58,423 bases of DNA from assembly GCA_025454395.1 (NCBI GenBank), contig JALOOM010000013.1, positions 1-58,423 on the forward strand, read 5' to 3'. Origin of the DNA: Elainella sp. Prado103. GTDB lineage: Bacteria; Cyanobacteriota; Cyanobacteriia; Elainellales; Elainellaceae. The position numbers were made by a program, and so were the translations under genes. Every line of letters begins with the position of its first letter. Position 1 is the first letter of the stretch. The notes beneath the pieces are model-generated. The model was not told where the DNA came from, made no database searches, and worked only from the letters and a program-made list of their open reading frames with translations. Shown here piece after piece: positions 8,776-16,813 of the stretch.

Positions 8776-9384
8776 TCACACTCTACTTCTACGAAGGTTG
8801 ATCCCATAGCGTCCCAAGCTAACCAGACCCAAACCAACAACGATTAAGTTAGCGATACTGGCTGCACCTGTTTTAAGCACAGTGGCTTTGGCATTTTGTT
8901 TCAGTGAGCTGGTCTGATTTGCTAACAGCCGCGAAGCTTCTCTTAAATCCTCTGAGGTCACATTTTCACCTACAGCACTAGGATTATCTTGAGCATTTTG
9001 AATTTGAGTTTGTAGCTGGGAAGCCTGGTTGCTAATATTAGTGATCGCTTGCTGTTGCAGCTTCAATCCATCCGCAATAACTAACAAGCAAGACAGGAAG
9101 AAAATCACGCCTGTGATCAAACAAAGCGTAGAAATCCGCTTCAACCAACGTCGATTTTCGAGGTTACCAAAAATTAATAATGCCGCCCCTATAAACAAAA
9201 CAATGCTGCGATCCGACATTTGCTGAATAATGCTAATTCGCCATTCCACATTTCCTAGTTGGGGAGGTAAGGCCAAAATCAGCATGCCCATTAGGAAACC
9301 CAATAAGCAAACTAAACCGACGATCTGGCAGATGGCTTTAGCACCATAAGAGGCATTGGGGGTAGAAGAAGAGACAGATGCCAT
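8776..9384 (-). CDS. hpsJ: HpsJ-like membrane protein, exosortase partner
   Basis: A 202-residue membrane protein that resembles HpsJ of the cyanobacterial hormogonium polysaccharide locus and the HpsJ-like proteins encoded next to cyanobacterial exosortases. It has four hydrophobic segments (about residues 16-41, 58-72, 86-106 and 171-190). A polar, Gln/Asn-rich, probably coiled-coil stretch at about residues 108-165 lies between the third and fourth. Its role is not known at the reaction level; its constant pairing with exosortases suggests help in sorting or in coupling to polysaccharide. It is followed by the exosortase gene after 6 bp. Similarity was judged by layout and neighbourhood, not by a search. 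Confidence 0.72.
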   Translation of the reverse strand: MASVSSSTPNASYGAKAICQIVGLVCLLGFLMGMLILALPPQLGNVEWRISIIQQMSDRSIVLFIGAALLIFGNLENRRWLKRISTLCLITGVIFFLSCLLVIADGLKLQQQAITNISNQASQLQTQIQNAQDNPSAVGENVTSEDLREASRLLANQTSSLKQNAKATVLKTGAASIANLIVVGLGLVSLGRYGINLRRSRV

Positions 9385-9630
9385 AACAAGAATTGTGGTT
9401 GTAAATGAATTAAACGTTGAATGAGGAGGAGCGCAGAATGATCGACGAACTCAATTCGAAACAAAATCAAACAGAACCTAAGGAATTCAGACAGACTACT
9501 CAAGCCTGTCTGAATTTTAAGATGAATGCAACCGTTAGATAGTCATTGCATCCACATCCAGCTATGTAAAGGCTTCAGAAACTTCAGCTCCTCCTCCGGA
9601 TATTATCCGAAGATATTACCTTAGTCTCAT

Positions 9631-10263
9631 CTAAGCATTCACAGTTTCAGGCTGTTCTACCTCTTTCTGCTTACGCTTACGCAACGTAGCTAGCGCCATT
9701 CCCGCCAAACCGGGCAGTAATGCAGGAGTTGGCACGGTTACAGTGCTGGAGAAAGCAGAACCTCGTCTTTGAATGAATGACCGGCCTTGAGCAGTAAACT
9801 CTCCCACACCAGGATTAGGCAAATTGCTGAAGAAGCCCGAATAATCAGCTTGGAAAATGTTGTTAGTCCTTGTTAGCACAAACGACTGTAATGAGTAGGT
9901 TGCTCCACCTAAAAGCCCACTGATAAAATCGACTCCATCAGCGACACTTGCAAGTTGCCAGGTATTGGCACCCGTTTTGGTCAGTTTCAGATCTTTTAGC
10001 GTAATCGCATCACCCGCATTGCCAAATAGTGGATCCGTAGGATTGACAATTTCTCCTGTTCCGGTTCCAACAGTAGTGCTGTTGATGCCATTATCGAAAG
10101 CTGCAAAATCTAGAACACTGGTGCCAGGAGCTACAACATTTGCATTCTTCAATCGGGCTGTACCCGTAAAGTTGAGCGTGAACGCATCCGCTGGTGCGGC
10201 TGTAACCACACCGGCTACTGAAGCAGCTAACGCTGCGCCTACTGCAAACTGTTTAAAGTTCAT
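9631..10263 (-). CDS. Secreted protein with PTPA-type C-terminal sorting signal
   Basis: A 210-residue exported protein. A signal peptide covers about residues 1-27 (AAPADAF at the cleavage region). The C-terminus has the three-part sorting signal: PTPA at residues 178-181, a short hydrophobic helix LLPGLAGMALATL, and a basic cluster RKRK at 195-198. A polar tail of about 12 residues after the cluster is longer than usual. This is the PTPA variant of the PEP-CTERM signal; the likely processing enzyme is the exosortase two genes downstream. The body is beta-rich without a recognised domain. TAGGTAGGTG upstream of the ATG gives a good ribosome binding site. Confidence 0.85.
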   Translation of the reverse strand: MNFKQFAVGAALAASVAGVVTAAPADAFTLNFTGTARLKNANVVAPGTSVLDFAAFDNGINSTTVGTGTGEIVNPTDPLFGNAGDAITLKDLKLTKTGANTWQLASVADGVDFISGLLGGATYSLQSFVLTRTNNIFQADYSGFFSNLPNPGVGEFTAQGRSFIQRRGSAFSSTVTVPTPALLPGLAGMALATLRKRKQKEVEQPETVNA

Positions 10264-10639
10264 GGTTTCACCTACCTAAAGATGTATCAATCATTCACAA
10301 ATCATGGAACTGGATAGGCCACCAATTAAGATTACAAAAGTGGATCAATCACTTCTGTGAGGTAGAGCTAATCATGAAATGAGAGCAAGGACTCATCACC
10401 TCTAGCCTGATTGATAGTCAGACTCAACAACAACCCTGTTAATCATTAGCAGCCTAATAGAGCACCTAGAGTAAATCAATAGTTTTGATCCTGGTTTTAA
10501 CCAATGAGTGAAAATGGATATTCACTCATATCGCAGCAACCTTTAAGCTAGAGGTTTCCTGCATTCGTTTGCTTCACAGAGACTGTCGTTCAATCTACGA
10601 CCATGCAACCGATCAAAACTCACCCTGATTGCCGTGAAG
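10264..10639. other. Intergenic region upstream of the PTPA-tail gene
   Basis: This 376-bp gap lies between two minus-strand genes and must hold the promoter of the PTPA-tail gene and the end of the GT4 transcript. I see no RNA gene, no clear terminator and no repeat array. Confidence 0.4.
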
Positions 10640-11959
10640 TCAAACCTTGAAAACACACTGTTTCAAGACTGTTAGGTACTGATCTGCAATGATCTCGGGC
10701 GTGAAGTGAGATTGCAGATAGCGCCGCCCTGCTCTGCCCATCCGTTCAGTCATCTGCCGATCCTGCTGCAGGAGACGGATAAAATTTGCCAGTTTGGTCG
10801 CATCACCATTCTCAAAGGTGGCACCACATTTCGCCTCAGCAATGAGTTGATTGAGATAGGCCTGTTTAGGACAAATCACTGCGATCGGACGACCAGCAGA
10901 CAGAGCAGAATATAACTTACTGGGAGCCACCAAGCTATCCATCCCCGGACTAACACTTACTAAAGAGAGATCGCAGGCGGTGAGTGAGTAGGGCAATACT
11001 TCTTTATCTTGATAAGGCAAAAACAGAAAATTCGTTAAGCCAATTTCTGCGACCTTTTGCATCAGGGTTTCTCGTTTCGCCCCATTGCCAATACAGACAA
11101 ACTGGATCGGTTCATCTCGCAACAAGATTGCTGCTTCTAGCATGGTATCAATATCATGGCAACGCCCCAAATTACCAGAATAAAGCACCGTAAAGGGTTT
11201 GATCAGACGATGCTTCATGGCAAACCAGTTTTCTGTTTTGGGGATCGGCACAATGGTTTCCGAATCTGCCCAACTATGAATCACAGAAATTTTGTGGGCG
11301 ACCTCTGGACAGCAATTAGCGACTCGTTGTTGCATTGCAGGGCTGAGCACAATAATTCCTTCTGCATGTTTCCAAACCTGCTCATTTAGAGAGTGCCAGA
11401 GTCGGGTTAGCCAATGCCGACGCGAAACCACACCCAACTCAACAGCAATATCAGGATAGAGATCATACAGCAAACAAATATAAGACATCCCAAATAGCAG
11501 GTGAGCCAAATAACCAACGATCGGTAAGAAGGGCGGTGCCGTTGTCACCAAAACCAAATTACGATGGCGACAATTTCTCAGCAAATGTAACACTGCACGA
11601 ACCATAAAGAGAATGCCATTAACCGCCTTACCTCGAATTCGCTTTGGCCATAATTGGGAAGTACGGGATCGCTTGATTTTTACAGTACCCACTTGCTCAA
11701 AGGCAGGAGCTGAAGTCGATTCAAAGGCATAGCCTGGTTGACCTGTAAAGACTTTGACATCAACTCCCTGTCGTCCCAATTGGCGCACCAACTCTTCAAT
11801 TAGTTGTCCAGTGGCAGCAAAATCAGGTGGGAAAAACTGAGTTATCACAGACAGTTTCAGAGCCTGATCAATTTCCTTCAGAAAACGGGGCTTCGTTCTC
11901 GGATTTGCGGTATCTAGAGAAACGTAGGTTGCTTTTGGAATCTGGTAATTCAGTTTCAC
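10640..11959 (-). CDS. Family 4 glycosyltransferase (WcaI-like)
   Basis: A 439-residue GT-B enzyme. The N-terminal half has LSVITQFFPPDFAATGQLIE at about residues 33-52, the pattern found in WcaI-type colanic-acid glycosyltransferases. The C-terminal half has VLYSGNLGRCHDIDTML near residues 262-278 and SLVAPSKLYSALSAGRPIAV near residues 342-361, the sugar-nucleotide site. The start is GTG; a 30-residue basic leader precedes the conserved core, so a later start is possible. It stands alone, 376 bp before the PTPA gene and 186 bp after the WecA-like gene, and probably adds one of the first sugars to the lipid carrier. Confidence 0.88.
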   Translation of the reverse strand: MKLNYQIPKATYVSLDTANPRTKPRFLKEIDQALKLSVITQFFPPDFAATGQLIEELVRQLGRQGVDVKVFTGQPGYAFESTSAPAFEQVGTVKIKRSRTSQLWPKRIRGKAVNGILFMVRAVLHLLRNCRHRNLVLVTTAPPFLPIVGYLAHLLFGMSYICLLYDLYPDIAVELGVVSRRHWLTRLWHSLNEQVWKHAEGIIVLSPAMQQRVANCCPEVAHKISVIHSWADSETIVPIPKTENWFAMKHRLIKPFTVLYSGNLGRCHDIDTMLEAAILLRDEPIQFVCIGNGAKRETLMQKVAEIGLTNFLFLPYQDKEVLPYSLTACDLSLVSVSPGMDSLVAPSKLYSALSAGRPIAVICPKQAYLNQLIAEAKCGATFENGDATKLANFIRLLQQDRQMTERMGRAGRRYLQSHFTPEIIADQYLTVLKQCVFKV

Positions 11960-12145
11960 AATTCTATCAGCCTTTTACGGAGGGGCAACAATGGGCAGAT
12001 TCCTGCCAGGAGCAAAGATCCGCCAAACTTGGTAGATGTGCCCAACGAGAATTTAGTCAGTAGATAAGACAAATGTTGAGTGAAATATCAGCAATAAATT
12101 TAGAACGCATCTGATACATCAACTCGATCAAACCAAGTTCACAGC

Positions 12146-13189
12146 TTAAACTTTGATTGATTGCCAAACCCGCCAAGTGGTGCAGCCTAGCAACCCCGTT
12201 GCGCTTGCGACGATCGCCAAACTATTGGGAATACCAGCAAATGCCATAGCAAAGCTACCAGTCCACCAAGCAAGGGCATAAATCACGTAAACAGTGGATC
12301 GATGCGAAAGACCTGCTTGCAGTAGACGATGATGTAAATGACGGTTATCAGCCGTAAAAGGGGAGCGGCGATGCCATAGACGAGTCAATATCACCGCAGA
12401 CATATCTAGAATGGGAACAGCTAATATAACGAACGGTAACAGGACTGCGGTAGCAATTGCACTTTTAACCAAACCAATCACGCTCACTCCAGCCACCATG
12501 AACCCAATGAAGTAGGAGCCACCATCTCCCATAAAGATTTGGGCAGGGTTGAAGTTGTAGTAGAGAAATCCTAGCAAGCTACCTGCTAACGCCGCAATCA
12601 GAACCGCAGCTACAGGTTGATTGGTGAAGAGACAGATCACAAAAATCGTGATAGCCGCAATGCCAGACACACCAGAGGCTAAGCCGTCCAGCCCATCCAT
12701 CCAATTAATCGCATTCACGACACCCGTCAGCCAAATTACAGTCAGCGGCAAACTCAGCCAGCCCAGTTGCACAATCCCCAGGGTAGGAACCGTAACAAAC
12801 TCAATTTGCACACCTGCCCACCAAACATAGCTCGCTACTCCCACCTGCATCACCAAGCGCGTGATCGGTGCCAGTCCTAACAGATCATCCGCCAAGCCGA
12901 TCACAAAAAAGCTAAAACTTCCGCCCAAGACAACCCAAATTTCCGTAGTTTCCGCAATGGATAAGTTAGAAAATCCCTGTAGGATCCAGATAGTGATAAG
13001 TGAACAGAACGTTCCTACACAGATCGCCACACCGCCTGTCCGGACAATCGGTCGATGGTGCATTTTGCGGGCATCGGGTCGATCAACCCAACCTTGTTTG
13101 AGTGCTACCGATTGAACAACAGGGACAATTCGAAGTACTGCCAGCCCAGCAATCGAAAAGGCGAGCAGATGATACCAGGATAGAAACAT
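12146..13189 (-). CDS. Polyprenyl-phosphate N-acetylhexosamine-1-phosphate transferase (WecA/MraY family)
   Basis: A 347-residue polytopic enzyme that would start glycan synthesis by moving a sugar-1-phosphate onto undecaprenyl phosphate. Family motifs are present in order: the DD pair in GLADDLLGL, NAINWMDGLDGLASG, FNPAQIFMGDGGSYFIGF, and the cytoplasmic HLHHRLLQAGLSHRST loop. About ten hydrophobic helices fill the protein. I take the ATG at 13187-13189 (MFLSWYHLL) as the start; the frame stays open to a GTG at 13237 but that adds 16 unconserved residues. With GT4 genes around and no peptidoglycan genes, a WecA-like role in the exopolysaccharide is more likely than MraY. Confidence 0.9.
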   Translation of the reverse strand: MFLSWYHLLAFSIAGLAVLRIVPVVQSVALKQGWVDRPDARKMHHRPIVRTGGVAICVGTFCSLITIWILQGFSNLSIAETTEIWVVLGGSFSFFVIGLADDLLGLAPITRLVMQVGVASYVWWAGVQIEFVTVPTLGIVQLGWLSLPLTVIWLTGVVNAINWMDGLDGLASGVSGIAAITIFVICLFTNQPVAAVLIAALAGSLLGFLYYNFNPAQIFMGDGGSYFIGFMVAGVSVIGLVKSAIATAVLLPFVILAVPILDMSAVILTRLWHRRSPFTADNRHLHHRLLQAGLSHRSTVYVIYALAWWTGSFAMAFAGIPNSLAIVASATGLLGCTTWRVWQSIKV

Positions 13190-14090
13190 AGTGATGAAGT
13201 CAGGACTCACGTATACAGAGTACGATCGGCAATGCACTCAGCGATGCTTGCCTGCTTGTATCGGTAAGCTCTAGCCAAACCGCTTTTACCGCCAGTTTCA
13301 TGGTTGATCTGGGCGGATGGGAAATGCTCCTGAATATCAGTCAAATTGTTCAGTCAATATCGCCAAGCACCCTTTGGACTGAGCAATTCATCGAAACTAC
13401 GTTACATCAATCCGTCGTAGATCGCAAATTCTATCGAGCTTCTCCTAGATCTCCTGAAACAAGAGGGAACTGATCCAAAAATGGTTGAGCAGTCCCGTTA
13501 AGAAGGAAAATTTAGGGAGTTGATCAGCGGCCTTGTTCCAAAGCCGATTCATATTCGATCTACTGATTCGGTTTACTGATTCGATCTACTGATAGAGTGT
13601 GGATAGATGCTGTTCATCGGTGCTACTGTTGATACCTGTCAGTCGTTTCTTCAATAGCCATGAACCTAATTTGGGTAGAAGCCAAAACCTGAAGCAATAC
13701 CTGAAGCAAGCATGGAGGCATGGAACCTAGAGTGTTCCAAAGTGGTCTGCGGTAGATATCCTGTTAATCAGACGATCGGGAAATCACTAGGCTGAGCTAT
13801 CGAGCATTCAACTCCTAGCGAACCTCATTTTTGCCCTTCGGGATCGGTTTGATTCCAGTCAGTAGATTTGCTTGATATAGAGTCAGTGTAAACAGGTTTG
13901 TCTGGAAAATCTACTGACATGGCCGACTTTGCTTAATCTTTATAGAGCGAAACATCTGCATAAAGTTCCCGTCGTTTTATCCTGAATCCGGACAGTTTTT
14001 CAGTATTTGTCCTGACTGCCCCCTCTTGATCGAGTAACAGTAGTTGGTGGAGGGCGACCATTTGTCCATTTATGCTGAGGCTTCCTAAGA
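13190..14090. other. Large divergent intergenic region
   Basis: About 900 bp between the WecA-like gene (minus) and the OPX gene (plus), so it should hold promoters in both directions. No gene, RNA or strong hairpin was recognised. A short direct repeat built on TCTACTGATTCG lies near 13557-13592. The size suggests regulated expression of the two polysaccharide arms. Confidence 0.4.
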
Positions 14091-16769
14091 ATGCGTGTCA
14101 CAACAATCTCAACGGCTGCTCTCTGCTCTTTAGGGGTTCTGGCTGCCTATGGCATCAGCAACAAGGTAACGAGCACACCTCAACCTGAATCTCCAGACCA
14201 GCCACCCAGCGTTAATCCGGCAACGGCTATCCCGATCGCCCCAATTCCTGTGCCACAAACGATTGCCCCTCCTGAGGTCATTCCTGCCCAACCCCTCACT
14301 GTTACAAGAGATTTAGCTAAGGAGCGCCAACAACGAGAGTCCAGATTAGCACAGGATCTGGCTAAAGTTGCACGACCCAACCGCCCGATCGGGGTGCAAA
14401 AACCGGCGCAGATGAGGGAAATCAACGTTCCACCCACTAGCCAATTGCCGATCGATCAGCTTGTGGCCAAATCGGTCAGTGTAAGTACAGTTGCTGCGAT
14501 TCCTGCTCTACCGGCTCCGACTCCACCGACTCCGACTCCACCGACTCCGACTCCACCGGCACCTATCCAACCGGCACCTGTGATCGCTGCATCTGTAACA
14601 CCAGCATCTACAACACCGGCATCTGTGACACCCGCGCCTGTAATAACTACGATCGCCGATCAACCAGCCCATTCCCAACAAACGGAAAATTCACCGACTC
14701 AGATCGCAGCCTCTCACATCTCGACAACGATTTCTTCAAGGGCTGAGACTCCAGAAAGTAACAGTACTGTATCCGTCGCTACGAAATTACAGAATACATC
14801 TAGTCATACATCATCCAACTCTCCAGCACCTGTTGCGAGTACATTATCCGGAGCATCCACTACAACTACACCCATCCCTGCTGCTTCAAACCATCCCACT
14901 TTAGTTCACCACTCCTCTAACCCCAATCCAACCCCAGACACTCTGGCTCATTCCCCTACAAATTCACAAAATCTACTGACTGCCTTACCCACTCCTGATA
15001 TCCCTCAAACAGCAAGTGTGGCTCCTGCTTCCGCTCCACAGCCTGATTCTCCTGTGGATCCCCCTCCATCGCCAGCGCCCATTGCCACCCCACCCATTGC
15101 CACCCCACCCATTGCCACCCCACCGATCGCAGCAGCTCACGCATCAATTCCTACAGCCAAGCTCGAAGCAGCAGCGCCCACCCAGCCATCCAGGGTTCGC
15201 TCCGTCGATAGCAAGCGCGATCGAGAAAGTCCAACTCAGCTTGTAGCCCAAGCTCCCCTGGAGCATCAACCGATCACCGACTCTCCTGCTACCCTCATGT
15301 CTACGGCTCGATCCACATCTTCCCTTGCAGCGCCTATAGCCACCACCACAGTAGCCGCCACCACAGTAGCCACCACCACAGTCAATCGTCCCACTACTTC
15401 AGCGACCCAGGCTCGGATCACTCCACCGACTGTAGCCGTAGAGCCTTCTAGTCGGCCGAGGGTATCTGCCGCAATACCCGTTGAAACAAGTACGGGAACG
15501 CCCTCAGGAATCACCGTTGCTAGTGTGAATGAAACCTATACCCTTGGATCAGGGGATCGGATTTCACTCCGCTTTTTCAATACCCCAGAATATAACGGAG
15601 AAACCCAAGTTCAGTCAGATGGAACACTCAATTTACCATTGATCGGGAGTTTTTCAGTCGCAGGGATGACCCTACAGCAAGCAGAAGCCGCCATTGCCAC
15701 CCGCTATCAGTCTGAGTTGCAATATCCGATCGTCACCGTCAGCCTGGTGCAAGCCCGTCCCCTCCAAATCGCGATCGTCGGTGAAGTCCAACAGCCAGGT
15801 TCTTATACGCTGGCATTGGTGGAGGGCGCACAATTTCCCAGTGTGGTGCGAGCCATTCAAGCCGCTGGGGGTACGACCCAAGCTGCTGATTTACGCAATG
15901 TCCAGGTGCAGCGGGTTAACGCCTCAAATGCCACCCAGACGATCGCAGTTAATTTAGTCGATCTGCTCCAAAGTGGCAATTTAGGACAGGATTTAAAGCT
16001 ACGGGACGGGGATCGAATCATCATCCCCACTGCAACAACGGTTGATTTTGCAGAAGCCACGCAGTTTGCCGCCGCCAATTTTGCCGCTGCCCCCAGCCAA
16101 CCGTTTGATGTCGCCATTGTCGGCGAAGTCTTCCGTCCAGGTGCCTACAAGATCGGAGGGAGTGGCAATCGTGCCACCGTTACTCAAGCGATCCAGTTAG
16201 CAGGCGGAGTCAAACCAACCGCCAATATTCGCCAAATTCAAATTCGTCGTCCTACCCGCACCGGCACTGAACAGGTGATCAATCTCGATTTTGGTCAACT
16301 TTTGCAGACTGGCAATTTATATCAAGATGTGATGCTACAGCAGGGCGATCGGATTATGATTCCTACTGCGCCAGCCCTCACCCCAGAAGAAGTAGTGCTG
16401 CTCGCCAATGCCAACGTTTCGCCCGCAACAATTCAGGTGAACATTGTCGGAGAAGTGAAATCGCCAGGCGTGGTGAGTGTCGTACCCAGCTCAACTCTCA
16501 ACCAAGCCATTCTCGCAGCAGGCGGCTTAAATAATCGAGCCACTCGCGAACTAGAACTAATTCGGTTGGAGCCAAACGGCACGCTCACCCGTCGCACGAT
16601 CAATATGGATATTTTGCAAGGGTTCAACACGACCGAAAATCCTCTGCTGCAAAACAATGACATTGTCGTGGTCGGGCGATCGGGGTTAGCCCAATTTAGC
16701 GATCAATTTGGCCAAATCAATAACGTGATTGCACCTCTCCTGCAACTCATTCCCTTTGACCCGTTCTAG
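14091..16769 (+). CDS. Outer-membrane polysaccharide export protein (OPX/Wza-like) with long Pro/Thr-rich linker
   Basis: An 892-residue export protein. An N-terminal hydrophobic segment (about 5-21) is a signal peptide or anchor, without a clear lipobox. Residues about 25-470 are an extreme low-complexity linker rich in Pro, Thr, Ser and Ala, with in-frame repeats such as three IATPP units (15 bp each, 15082-15126) and PTPTPP runs near 14517-14564. The Poly_export domain starts near residue 478 (YTLGSGDRISLRFF). Three SLBB modules follow, each opening with a VGEV motif (IAIVGEVQQPGSY, VAIVGEVFRPGAY, VNIVGEVKSPGVV). Such proteins form the outer-membrane channel for capsule or exopolysaccharide. 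It is followed after 44 bp by the Wzc-like kinase. Confidence 0.9.
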   Translation: MRVTTISTAALCSLGVLAAYGISNKVTSTPQPESPDQPPSVNPATAIPIAPIPVPQTIAPPEVIPAQPLTVTRDLAKERQQRESRLAQDLAKVARPNRPIGVQKPAQMREINVPPTSQLPIDQLVAKSVSVSTVAAIPALPAPTPPTPTPPTPTPPAPIQPAPVIAASVTPASTTPASVTPAPVITTIADQPAHSQQTENSPTQIAASHISTTISSRAETPESNSTVSVATKLQNTSSHTSSNSPAPVASTLSGASTTTTPIPAASNHPTLVHHSSNPNPTPDTLAHSPTNSQNLLTALPTPDIPQTASVAPASAPQPDSPVDPPPSPAPIATPPIATPPIATPPIAAAHASIPTAKLEAAAPTQPSRVRSVDSKRDRESPTQLVAQAPLEHQPITDSPATLMSTARSTSSLAAPIATTTVAATTVATTTVNRPTTSATQARITPPTVAVEPSSRPRVSAAIPVETSTGTPSGITVASVNETYTLGSGDRISLRFFNTPEYNGETQVQSDGTLNLPLIGSFSVAGMTLQQAEAAIATRYQSELQYPIVTVSLVQARPLQIAIVGEVQQPGSYTLALVEGAQFPSVVRAIQAAGGTTQAADLRNVQVQRVNASNATQTIAVNLVDLLQSGNLGQDLKLRDGDRIIIPTATTVDFAEATQFAAANFAAAPSQPFDVAIVGEVFRPGAYKIGGSGNRATVTQAIQLAGGVKPTANIRQIQIRRPTRTGTEQVINLDFGQLLQTGNLYQDVMLQQGDRIMIPTAPALTPEEVVLLANANVSPATIQVNIVGEVKSPGVVSVVPSSTLNQAILAAGGLNNRATRELELIRLEPNGTLTRRTINMDILQGFNTTENPLLQNNDIVVVGRSGLAQFSDQFGQINNVIAPLLQLIPFDPF

Positions 16770-16813
16770 TCGCCCCGCTCTTCTTGGATGCAGAACCATC
16801 TACCTGACATTTT

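Noticed and set aside
13190-14090. Riboswitch or small RNA in the large divergent gap
   Set aside because: I looked for known riboswitch cores, including c-di-GMP types, and found no convincing match by eye.
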